This document shows, piece after piece, positions 9,035-16,274 of a DNA stretch of 64,000 nt. The position numbers and the translations under genes are program-made. The notes beneath the pieces are model-generated. The model saw only the letters and a list, made by a program, of their open reading frames with translations. It did no database searches and was not told the origin of the DNA. Origin of the DNA: Halorubrum depositum (lineage in GTDB: Archaea; Halobacteriota; Halobacteria; Halobacteriales; Haloferacaceae). Location of the stretch: assembly GCF_007671725.1 (NCBI RefSeq), contig NZ_VCNM01000002.1, forward strand, positions 62,001 to 126,000, given 5' to 3'. Within the stretch, counting starts at the first letter, position 1, and each line of letters starts with the position of its first letter.

Positions 9035-9049
9035 GCGCCCGCAGGGCGC
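9035..9049. repeat. Three-base-loop palindrome
   Basis: GCGCCC-GCA-GGGCGC, a perfect six-base-pair stem with a three-base loop. Confidence 0.6.
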
Positions 9050-9069
9050 GAGGAGCACGCGCGAGGGAG

Positions 9070-9094
9070 TCGCTGGCGCGGAACGCGCCAGCGA
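9070..9094. repeat. Three-base-loop palindrome with 11-bp stem
   Basis: TCGCTGGCGCG pairs perfectly with CGCGCCAGCGA around a GAA loop. It is the longest stem of the block. Confidence 0.7.
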
Positions 9095-9202
9095 CGAGGC
9101 TGGGGAGGTGTGAGGTGCGGGGCTGTGCGGGGCGGGATTCAAAGGGGCAGCCGCGAGGGCGAAGACGCAAGGACCGCAGGAGCGAACGAAGTGAGCGACA
9201 GC

Positions 9203-9245
9203 GAGGCGCTTCGCGCCTCTGGCAGCCGGCGGCGTTGCCGCCGGC
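9203..9245. repeat. Double-hairpin palindromic element, intergenic copy
   Basis: Hairpin 1 is GAGGCGC-TTC-GCGCCTC. After TGGCA comes hairpin 2, GCCGGCGGC-GTT-GCCGCCGGC, then GACGA. A second copy of the same architecture, with compensating base changes in both stems, lies inside a gene at 13604-13643. The arrangement resembles bacterial REP/RPE elements. Confidence 0.8.
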
Positions 9246-9277
9246 GACGAGGACCGCAGCGAGCCCATCGAGTCCTC

Positions 9278-9368
9278 GCGGCTGGGGCTTTGGAGGTGTT
9301 CGCCATCGATCTACAGTCACTCAGGTATATCCGAGCGGCTGGGGCTTTGGAGGTGTTCGCCATCGATC
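9278..9368. repeat. Two identical 34-base direct repeats, 57 bases apart
   Basis: Copies at 9278-9311 and 9335-9368 begin GCGGCTGGGGCTTTGG and end TCGCCATCGATC. They are identical over all 34 bases with a 23-base unique spacer. There is no coding function in sight. Confidence 0.9.
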
Positions 9369-9441
9369 CATCAGCAACAATAGATAACCGAACGCCTGCA
9401 ACCTTCAGAGCCGAACTCGCGGCCCCACCCGAGACGATCGA

Positions 9442-10062
9442 TTACGAGACGAACTTCAGCAGGTCGTCGCGGTTGTGTTCGTGGAAGCGCGTTCGCAGGC
9501 ACTCCTCTAACGCTTCGATGTCGCCGCGTTTCGCACACATCGGCGCGATCCGGTCGGACCACTGCTGCCACGGCGGGTACAGCCCCAGCCGGTCGCAGAT
9601 CTCGTCGAGCCGCTCGTCGAGGTCGTCGATCTTGTCGGTCTTGTTGACGGCGACGATGGGCTCGACGCCGACGTCCTCCAGGAAGCCGTACATCTCCACG
9701 TCGTGGGGGATGTTCCCGCGCTCGGCGTGGCGGTCGATGATGTCGACGGCGGCCTTCCCGTCCATCACCACGACGCCCGCGAGGATCGAGTCGGCGTTCT
9801 CCTCCAGGTAGCGAACGATGTTCGTCTTAATCGCCTCGCGGTGCTCCTCCTCGACACCGGACATGAAGCCGAACCCGGGCAGGTCGGTGAACATGAATCC
9901 CTCGCTGGCCCAGTCGAAGTGGTTCGGCTGACGGGTGACTCCCGGCTTGCCGCCGGTCGAGAAGTCGTGACCCGTCAGCTCGCGCATCAGCGTGGACTTG
10001 CCGACGTTCGAGCGCCCCACGAGGACGACCTCGGCGTCGCGGTCCGGCCGGTCTTCGAACAT
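9442..10062 (-). CDS. engB: EngB/YihA-family GTP-binding protein
   Basis: 206 residues, a TrmE-Era-EngA superfamily GTPase involved in ribosome assembly in bacteria. The motifs are G1 GRSNVGKST near residue 16, G3 DLPGFGFM near residue 57 and G4 NKTDKID near residue 138. The length matches the family. It is monocistronic with its own TATA box. Confidence 0.93.
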   Translation of the reverse strand: MFEDRPDRDAEVVLVGRSNVGKSTLMRELTGHDFSTGGKPGVTRQPNHFDWASEGFMFTDLPGFGFMSGVEEEHREAIKTNIVRYLEENADSILAGVVVMDGKAAVDIIDRHAERGNIPHDVEMYGFLEDVGVEPIVAVNKTDKIDDLDERLDEICDRLGLYPPWQQWSDRIAPMCAKRGDIEALEECLRTRFHEHNRDDLLKFVS

Positions 10063-10085
10063 ACGCGCTTATGAGCGACTGAGCG

Positions 10086-10094
10086 GTTTAAAAG
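10086..10094 (-). promoter_or_regulatory. TATA box of engB
   Basis: On the minus strand CTTTTAAAC is centred 28 bases ahead of the engB ATG, implying a leaderless mRNA. Confidence 0.6.
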
Positions 10095-10180
10095 GCGCGT
10101 CGTCGGCCGAGAACCGGACGTCACGTCGACCGGAGCCGAATAATGTCACATCCCATATAATATTTATTGTGAAACTTCCA

Positions 10181-10192
10181 ATATATTTATAA
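10181..10192 (+). promoter_or_regulatory. AT-rich promoter of nhaC
   Basis: ATATATTTATAA lies in a marked AT-rich stretch (10141-10192) with a second TATA-like motif, TAATATTTATTG, about 25 bases upstream. The nhaC ATG is at 10379, so this promoter would give a leader of roughly 165 bases, unlike the leaderless genes around it. Confidence 0.55.
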
Positions 10193-10378
10193 CCTTCGAC
10201 TCGGTGTGGGTCATAGTAACATGGTGCTCTCGACGAGGGCTCGTAACCGTCGTATCGGTCCGACGAAGCCGGAGCAACCCCGCGTCAACGCGCCGGAACG
10301 CGTGCGACGAGGGTCGCGATCGTCCGTCGAGGGCCGGTCGTCTCCCTCGCTCGGACCGGATCGCTCGGGGGGAGGCGC

Positions 10379-12004
10379 ATGACGGGCGCCGAGACGTTCG
10401 GTGCCATCTCGCTGGTGCCGCCGCTCCTGGCGATCGTGCTCGCGATCGTGACGCGGAAGCCGGTCCTCTCGCTGTTCCTGGGGATCTGGTCCGGCGGCGT
10501 GATCTTCACGACGAGCCACGGCGTGGCGCAGACGCTGGACTGGCTCGTCTCCTCGATCGGCGAGAGCGCGTTCAACGCGAAGATCATACTGATCGTGTTG
10601 TTCCTCGGCGCCGGCGTCGCGCTCATCTGGCGACTCGGCGGGGCGAACGCCATCGCCGACGCGGTGACCGCCAGGCTCGACAGCCAACGGAAGGTCGGCG
10701 GGGCGACGTGGCTGTTCGGCATGCTGTGGTTCTTCGACGACTACTCGAACACGGCGATCGTCGGCACCACGATGCGAGAGATATCCGACGAGGTGCAGAT
10801 ATCCCGCGAGAAGCTCGCGTACATCATCGACTCGACGGCCGCGCCCGTCGCGACGTTCGGGATCTCGAGTTGGGTCGCGTACCAACTGAGCATGATCCGC
10901 GAGGGGTACAGCGCCGCGGGCGTCTCCGTCGAGGCCGGCGAGGTCCCCAACGCGTTCGCGCTGTTCTTACAGAGCATCCCGTTCAACATGTACTGCCTGT
11001 TCGCCGTCGTGATGGTCGGGATCGTCGTCTTCACCGGTCGCGACTTCGGCGAGATGCTCGACGCCGAGCACCGCTCGGCGACCGAGGGGAAGCTCCTGCG
11101 AGACGGGGCGATCCCGATGCAGAGCGCCGAAGACAGTCTCGGAGACGTGCTCACCGAGTCGCCGCAGCTCCGGTTCTTCGCCGTCCCGACGCTCTCGCTG
11201 ATGGCGGTCGTGATCGGCGGCGCGGCTTACACCGGGCTCGGGGCCTCGGAGCCCGGCGCGTCGGTGTTCGAGATCGCCGGCAACGCGGCGTTCGTCGACG
11301 CGCTCCTGTGGGGAACGTTCACGCTGGTCGCCGTCGCGCTCGTCATGGGCGTCGGGAGCGGCCTCGCCAACCTCGACGAGGCGATGGAGACCGTGATCGA
11401 CGGCTTCGGCATGATGCTGACCGCGCTCACGATCCTCGTGATGGCGTGGACGATCGGGACGGTCACCACCGCGCTCGGCACGGGGATCTACGTCACGAAC
11501 ATCGCGGAGAACTTCGTGACCCCGACGCTGCTCCCCGTCGTCGTGCTCCTGGCGTCCGCGTTCATCGCGTTTTCGACGGGCACCTCGTGGGGAACGATGG
11601 CGATCGTCACGCCGATCGCGGTCCCGCTGGCGTGGAGCGTCGGCGGCGCCACGCCGGCGCTGCTCCCCGTCGCGATCGGGACCGTGTTCAGCGGCGCCAT
11701 CTTCGGGGACCACTGCTCGCCCATCTCCGACACGACGATCCTCTCGTCGACGTTCACCGGCGCCGACCACATCGATCACGTCCGCACCCAGATCTACTAC
11801 GCCACGACGGTGCTGATCGTGGCCGCGTCGCTGCTGACGGTGTGGGGCGCCACCCGGATCACGCCGCTGGTGCTGCTCCCGATCGGCGTGGCCACGCTCG
11901 TCGGTCTGGTGTACGCGCTCTCCGAGTTCGACGCGAACCGGAAGGACGTGGCGGCGACCCGCACGGTTCGAGCCGGCGGTCGGTCGGCCACCGACGACGA
12001 CTAA
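10379..12004 (+). CDS. nhaC: NhaC-type Na+/H+ antiporter
   Basis: 541 residues with about a dozen membrane helices, fitting NhaC antiporters that export Na+ for protons. Family-type segments include GMLWFFDDYSNTAIVG near residue 115, STAAPVATFGISSW near 150, AFSTGTSWGTMAI near 400 and GDHCSPISDTT near 445. A GGAGG at 10371-10375 lies just before the ATG. Sodium export fits a salt-in halophile. Confidence 0.9.
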   Translation: MTGAETFGAISLVPPLLAIVLAIVTRKPVLSLFLGIWSGGVIFTTSHGVAQTLDWLVSSIGESAFNAKIILIVLFLGAGVALIWRLGGANAIADAVTARLDSQRKVGGATWLFGMLWFFDDYSNTAIVGTTMREISDEVQISREKLAYIIDSTAAPVATFGISSWVAYQLSMIREGYSAAGVSVEAGEVPNAFALFLQSIPFNMYCLFAVVMVGIVVFTGRDFGEMLDAEHRSATEGKLLRDGAIPMQSAEDSLGDVLTESPQLRFFAVPTLSLMAVVIGGAAYTGLGASEPGASVFEIAGNAAFVDALLWGTFTLVAVALVMGVGSGLANLDEAMETVIDGFGMMLTALTILVMAWTIGTVTTALGTGIYVTNIAENFVTPTLLPVVVLLASAFIAFSTGTSWGTMAIVTPIAVPLAWSVGGATPALLPVAIGTVFSGAIFGDHCSPISDTTILSSTFTGADHIDHVRTQIYYATTVLIVAASLLTVWGATRITPLVLLPIGVATLVGLVYALSEFDANRKDVAATRTVRAGGRSATDDD

Positions 12005-12196
12005 CCCGCGGTCGATCCGACCGCGCGGCCGACCTGACCGCGCGGCCGACCGCGACTTTTTCTACGCCCCGCGTGGACGACTGGCCGGTTTCTGACCGCC
12101 TCTGGAGGGCTGACCGATTCAAAAAACATCGTCGCGCCCGCCGGATCGAGATTGTCACGACCGCCGGGCCGCGGTCGCTGCTCTCCGACCACCCGA

Positions 12197-12913
12197 TCAG
12201 GCCGTGGCGCCGGCGTCGTCGTCGACCGTCACCGTCTCCCCGCCGACCGAGCCGCTCTCGATCCTGTCGTTCACGGCCGCGAACGCCGAGCCGAACATCC
12301 GGAAGACGGCGACCTGCCCGTAGAACTGGACGAACGGGACGAGCACCAGGCCGACGACGGTGACGGCCAGCACCGCGGTGGCGATCCAGACGACCACGGC
12401 CACGACGATGGGCGAGAGCACCGCGACGAGGTACTCGGTGCTGAAAAGCGCCGGCTTCAGGAGGTCGAGGTCGAAGGCGGCGCCCAGCTCGCCGCGGGCC
12501 GCGTACGCCGACAGCGCGGCGGGGACGGCGTAGTAGACGAGGAACAACACCGGAATAAACGCCAGCGCCAGCAGCACGCCGACCACGCCGACGAGCGCGC
12601 CGAGATCTCCGCCGATCGCACCGCTCGTCCCGGCCACAACCGCGACGATGACGCCGTACGCGACCGCCGGGACCACCGTGTACGCGAGGGTGATGATCGT
12701 CCCGATCACGCCCGTCATCAGCAGGTCGCCCCAGTCGGTGAACTCCGGCGGCACCTCGTCGCCGCCGATCGTCTTCTCCAGCACGCGCACCAGGTAACCG
12801 ACGATGAGGAACGCCGGGACGACGAGCACCGAGAGGAACCCCAGCACGCCGCCGATGACGATTCGGCCGATCCAGTCGCCGCGTATCGGATACGAGAGTC
12901 CGTCTTCCAACAT
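12197..12913 (-). CDS. DUF4013 membrane protein
   Basis: 238 residues. Paired hydrophobic helices and a GRIVIGGVLGFLSVLVVPAF opening with GYLVRVL fit DUF4013, a small family of archaeal membrane proteins of unknown function. I chose the start MLEDGLSYP at 12913; a TATA-like GCTTATGTA element (12936-12944, minus) lies about 27 bases upstream. Confidence 0.8.
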   Translation of the reverse strand: MLEDGLSYPIRGDWIGRIVIGGVLGFLSVLVVPAFLIVGYLVRVLEKTIGGDEVPPEFTDWGDLLMTGVIGTIITLAYTVVPAVAYGVIVAVVAGTSGAIGGDLGALVGVVGVLLALAFIPVLFLVYYAVPAALSAYAARGELGAAFDLDLLKPALFSTEYLVAVLSPIVVAVVVWIATAVLAVTVVGLVLVPFVQFYGQVAVFRMFGSAFAAVNDRIESGSVGGETVTVDDDAGATA

Positions 12914-13067
12914 ACGCCGAATCAACACCGATCTGATACATAAGCGCGGCGGTAACTGTCGCCCGGTCGGTCGATCGGTCGCGGGTCGGCCCGAGCCGCG
13001 ACCGGCGACGCCCGCCGGGTCGGGCCGCGTTCGGGGAGTACTTGTCGCCGGGCGCGCTCCCTCCCGC

Positions 13068-13928
13068 ATGGACAAACAGGCCGTCCGGGAGGCCGTCTGG
13101 GACGCGTTCGAGGCGGGCGACCAGGCGCGGTTCCCGTTCCCGCCGCACGACCGGATCCCGAACTTTGCGGGCGCGGACGCGGCGTGCGAGCGACTGACCG
13201 AGACCGACGAGTGGGCCGCGGCCGAGACGCTCAAGTGCAACCCCGACGCGCCGCAGCTCCCGGTCAGGCGCGCCGCTCTCCGCGCCGGCAAGACGGTGTA
13301 CGTCGCGCAGCCGCGGCTGCGCGACCCGGACCCGTTCCTCCGGCTCGACCCGGGCGACCTCGCGGGTCCGGACGACGAGACGTCCGACGACGGCGACGCG
13401 GACCGCCCGACGATCGTCGACGCCACTACCGTCTCCGGGATCTCGACGCACGGCACGCCGGTCGCCCCCGAGGACGTCCCGCACGTCGACCTCGTGGTCG
13501 CCGGCTCCGTCGCCGTCGCGACCGACGGGGCGCGGATCGGAAAGGGCGAGGGGTACAGCGACCTCGAGTGGGGCGTGCTCAGCGAGCTCGACGCGGTCGA
13601 CAGAGAGGCGCAAAGCGCCTCTAGCAGCCGGACGCAGTCCGGCGACGACGAAACGATAGTCGCGACCACGGTCCACGAGCTGTCCGTGATCGACGGGCCG
13701 GAGTCGGCGCTCGGCGACGCGGGCGACGGAGAGGACGGCGTCTCGACGCCCGCGCTCCCCGAGCCGGACGCTCACGACGTCCCGCTCGACCTGATCGTCA
13801 CGCCGGAGCGCACGGTCCGGACCGAGACGCCCTACGAGCGCCCGTCGGGGATCGACTGGGACGCGCTCGACTCGGAGCGACTGGACGAGATCCCGGCGCT
13901 CGCGGAGCGGGCACCGGAGCGAAAATAG
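13068..13928 (+). CDS. 5-formyltetrahydrofolate cyclo-ligase family protein
   Basis: 286 residues. The ATP/folate-binding hallmark GKGEGYSDLEW lies near residue 158, and KCNPDAPQLPVR lies near residue 60. The family interconverts 5-formyl- and 5,10-methenyl-folate; archaeal members may act on a related pterin. Two segments interrupt the fold: an acidic loop near residue 105 and an unusual Ser/Gln/Arg-rich stretch at about residues 179-194 that is encoded by a palindromic repeat element (13604-13643) inserted in frame. The start ATG at 13068 follows a GC-rich gap and gives the expected family N-terminus. Confidence 0.8.
   Translation: MDKQAVREAVWDAFEAGDQARFPFPPHDRIPNFAGADAACERLTETDEWAAAETLKCNPDAPQLPVRRAALRAGKTVYVAQPRLRDPDPFLRLDPGDLAGPDDETSDDGDADRPTIVDATTVSGISTHGTPVAPEDVPHVDLVVAGSVAVATDGARIGKGEGYSDLEWGVLSELDAVDREAQSASSSRTQSGDDETIVATTVHELSVIDGPESALGDAGDGEDGVSTPALPEPDAHDVPLDLIVTPERTVRTETPYERPSGIDWDALDSERLDEIPALAERAPERK
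13604..13643. repeat. Double-hairpin palindromic element inside a coding sequence
   Basis: AGAGGCGC-AAA-GCGCCTCT, then AGCA, then GCCGGAC-GCA-GTCCGGC, then GACGA. Same layout as 9203-9245 but with different loops and stem bases that still pair. It is read through in frame by the cyclo-ligase gene. Confidence 0.8.
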
Positions 13929-13972
13929 GAGGGACTCGGTCGGCCGACCGCGGACCGCTCAGTTCGGATTCC

Positions 13973-14176
13973 TCAGTCCGCGCGCTTCGGCGACGGCGCG
14001 GACCGCTCCGTGCGGTGGTCGGCGACGTGACCGCACTCGGGGCAGACGATGGTGCGCTCGTCGCCGTCGCTGACGACGAGCCACCCCTCCGAGACGGGGT
14101 TCTGGAAGCTGCACTCCGCACAGAAGAGGACCGACTTCCGGCGGGACGACCGGGGGCCGCTAGCGACTGCGTTCAT
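13973..14176 (-). CDS. Small zinc-ribbon protein
   Basis: 67 residues with two CxxC knuckles, FCAEC near residue 19 and VCPECGH near residue 44, spaced as in a zinc ribbon. Between them NPVSEGWLVV is typical of small haloarchaeal zinc-finger proteins. The partner is unknown and it is monocistronic. Confidence 0.75.
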   Translation of the reverse strand: MNAVASGPRSSRRKSVLFCAECSFQNPVSEGWLVVSDGDERTIVCPECGHVADHRTERSAPSPKRAD

Positions 14177-14347
14177 GTCTCCCCGTAGTATCCGGACGTA
14201 TATGGGTCTTGTTCGACCCGATCATTCGGTATATTCCGATCTGTGAATCAAAAATACGCCAATATTCGGCTCGAAGCGTTACGATCGTTTCTGAAAGTTG
14301 AATAAACACGACCCGCGTCCGTCACCGTCCGTTCCGATCGACCGGCC

Positions 14348-15442
14348 TTACCGCGCCAGCGGCATGTTGTAGCTCGTCTCCGCCGCCATCACGTGCTCCC
14401 ACGTCGCCTCGCAGTCGCACGCGACCTGTTCGAAGACGCTCGGGTCCTGCCGCTTGTCGAAGTCCTTGATCGCGGTCTGGACGCGGTCGTCGCACTCGCC
14501 GCAGTTGTGCGCGCCGCGGTCGGAGCCGTGCCCGACGGGATCGGAGACGACGATCGCGTCGACGTCGGCGGTCTCCTCGAGGACGTGCGCGACCGACCAG
14601 AGCCACGGTGGCCGGTAGCCGCCCTCGAAGAACAGCTCGTCGACCATCGTGTAGCGCTGGACGTTCGTCGGGTTCATCGAGACGGTGTGGCAGCCGTCGA
14701 CGTCGGCGCAGCGCCGGATCGAGTCGATCATGTCGGCGGCGGCCTCCGGCTCCGCGAGGAAGGGCGGCTTCATGAGGAGGTACGCCTTGATCCCCACATC
14801 GGCGGCGAACTCGGCGTCCGCCGCGGCGGCCTCGGCGCAGGCGTCCTCGAAGTCGGCGAAGTCGAAGTACTTGTTCACGCAGTCGTGGCGCACCCGGTCG
14901 GTGGCCGTCTCCAGCCCGACGGCGACGTCGGTCGCGATCCCGTGGTCGGCGAAGTCGCCGATCTTCTCCCGGCTCACGAAGTCCGGCAGCGACTCCACCA
15001 CGATCCGGTCGCGGTCCGCGAACGTCTCGGCGATGGCCCGGCGGGTCTCCGCGGGCACCTCGCGCTCGTCGAGGAACGAGCCGGAGGTGTAGATCTTGAT
15101 CAGTTCGGCGGGCGCGTCCGCCTCCTCGCGTTCGTGGTCGAGACAAACCTCGATCTGGTTCATCAGGGCCTCGTGGGCCACGCTCCCGCCCTCGACCGAC
15201 TCGGCGACGTAGCCGCACATGGTGCAGCCGCCGGCGCGGGCCCATCGGCAGCCGCCGGTGTTCAGGATGATCGTGAGGGAGTTCACCACCCCGTCGGGGG
15301 TGTTGTCCTCGTCGATCCACACGCGGGTCGGCTGCGTCGGGTCGTACGTCTCCGAGCGCTCGGCGCGGATGTCGCGCATCACGGCGTTGTGCGCGTCCAT
15401 CCCGCGCCCCTGCTCGTACGCGTCGGGGCTCGGCTTGCTCAT
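14348..15442 (-). CDS. RaSEA, radical SAM archaeosine-synthase subunit
   Basis: 364 residues of the Elp3-like radical SAM group. The cluster motif is Cys65, Cys73, Cys76 in GGCRWARAGGCTMCGY, and a late HNCGECDDR adds a CxxC. RaSEA works with ArcS/TgtA2 to turn the lysine adduct of preQ0-modified tRNA position 15 into archaeosine (established for Euryarchaeota). I chose the start MSKPSPD at 15442; longer in-frame starts run into a non-coding gap. Confidence 0.88.
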   Translation of the reverse strand: MSKPSPDAYEQGRGMDAHNAVMRDIRAERSETYDPTQPTRVWIDEDNTPDGVVNSLTIILNTGGCRWARAGGCTMCGYVAESVEGGSVAHEALMNQIEVCLDHEREEADAPAELIKIYTSGSFLDEREVPAETRRAIAETFADRDRIVVESLPDFVSREKIGDFADHGIATDVAVGLETATDRVRHDCVNKYFDFADFEDACAEAAAADAEFAADVGIKAYLLMKPPFLAEPEAAADMIDSIRRCADVDGCHTVSMNPTNVQRYTMVDELFFEGGYRPPWLWSVAHVLEETADVDAIVVSDPVGHGSDRGAHNCGECDDRVQTAIKDFDKRQDPSVFEQVACDCEATWEHVMAAETSYNMPLAR

Positions 15443-15515
15443 TACCGGAGGAAGCGGGCGAGCGCGTAAAGCCGTGTCGTCATCGCCGACCCGCAGCCCG
15501 AGGCCGCCCGCGCCG

Positions 15516-16013
15516 TCAGCGGTCGCTTCGCTCGTCCGACCGAACGCGACGAAGCGCGTACCCGCCGGCGCCGACGGTCGCACCGGCCGCGTTGAGGGCG
15601 GCGTCGCTCCACGCGAACGACCGCCACGGGATCGGCGCCTGTACGAGTTCGATCCCGAACCCGAACGCCGTCGCCGCGGTCGCTGCGAGCGCGATCGCGC
15701 CGACTCGCGGCGCCACGACCCGCGGCTCCCGTTCCGCCGCGCGGACGAGCAGGGCCGCGAGCGCCGCGTAGCCGAGGAAGTGAAACGGTGCGGTGAGTCC
15801 GACCTCGCTCGGGAGTGCACCGACGATTGCGCCGAGGACGCCGACGGCGTCCGTGCCCCCTCCCGAGGCTGCCGCGGGGATCGGAACCACCGATCCGGCG
15901 AACACGACGACCGCGAACGCGACCGCGACGCGTCGCGAGCGATCCGCGGTCCGCTCGGCGGCCGCGTTCGGACGGTCGGAGTCGACCGGGCGGTCGCGGT
16001 CGGAACGCGTCAC
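15516..16013 (-). CDS. VanZ-like membrane protein
   Basis: 165 residues starting at a GTG. Four hydrophobic helices with HFLGYAALAALL near residue 79 and GFGIELVQAPIP near residue 118 followed by SDAALNAAGA match VanZ-like proteins. The role in archaea is unknown. The N-terminal ~30 residues are polar and charged. Confidence 0.78.
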   Translation of the reverse strand: MTRSDRDRPVDSDRPNAAAERTADRSRRVAVAFAVVVFAGSVVPIPAAASGGGTDAVGVLGAIVGALPSEVGLTAPFHFLGYAALAALLVRAAEREPRVVAPRVGAIALAATAATAFGFGIELVQAPIPWRSFAWSDAALNAAGATVGAGGYALRRVRSDERSDR

Positions 16014-16181
16014 GAACGCTGTTCGCCTCGCGGGAAGTTAGGGTTCACGCCTGTCGGTGACCGCCGTCGCCGCGAGCGCCCCGCCGAAACCGCTCGCTCG
16101 TACGGCGCCCGCGCCGTCGAGCGCCGACTCCCCGATCGCGCCGTCGTCCTCGTATCTCGACGCCGTCCCGAGCGCGAGTTG

Positions 16182-16190
16182 TTTATATAA
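16182..16190 (+). promoter_or_regulatory. TATA box ahead of the aldehyde:ferredoxin oxidoreductase gene
   Basis: TTTATATAA sits about 90 bases before the start codon, so the transcript has a leader of about 60 bases. It is the clearest TATA box of this stretch. Confidence 0.6.
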
Positions 16191-16274
16191 CCTGACCCGC
16201 CGTCGTCCGACGCAACGTAACCGGTATCGGCTACCCCGAGAGGTGAACAACTAACCCGCTACGGTCCGTCTATA

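Larger units (their letters stand above)
8962..9441. other. Non-coding block of palindromes and direct repeats
   Basis: 480 bases between convergent genes with no believable coding sequence. It is built from short perfect inverted repeats with three-base loops (9035-9049, 9070-9094, 9203-9219, 9225-9245) followed by two identical 34-base direct repeats. It looks like an assembled repetitive intergenic element. Confidence 0.75.

Noticed and set aside
9007-9387. Open frames across the palindrome block
   Set aside because: Composition follows the repeats; no start context or conserved motif.
10204-12363. 719-residue open frame over nhaC
   Set aside because: Arg-rich and lacking any fold or motif; the NhaC frame has the membrane pattern.
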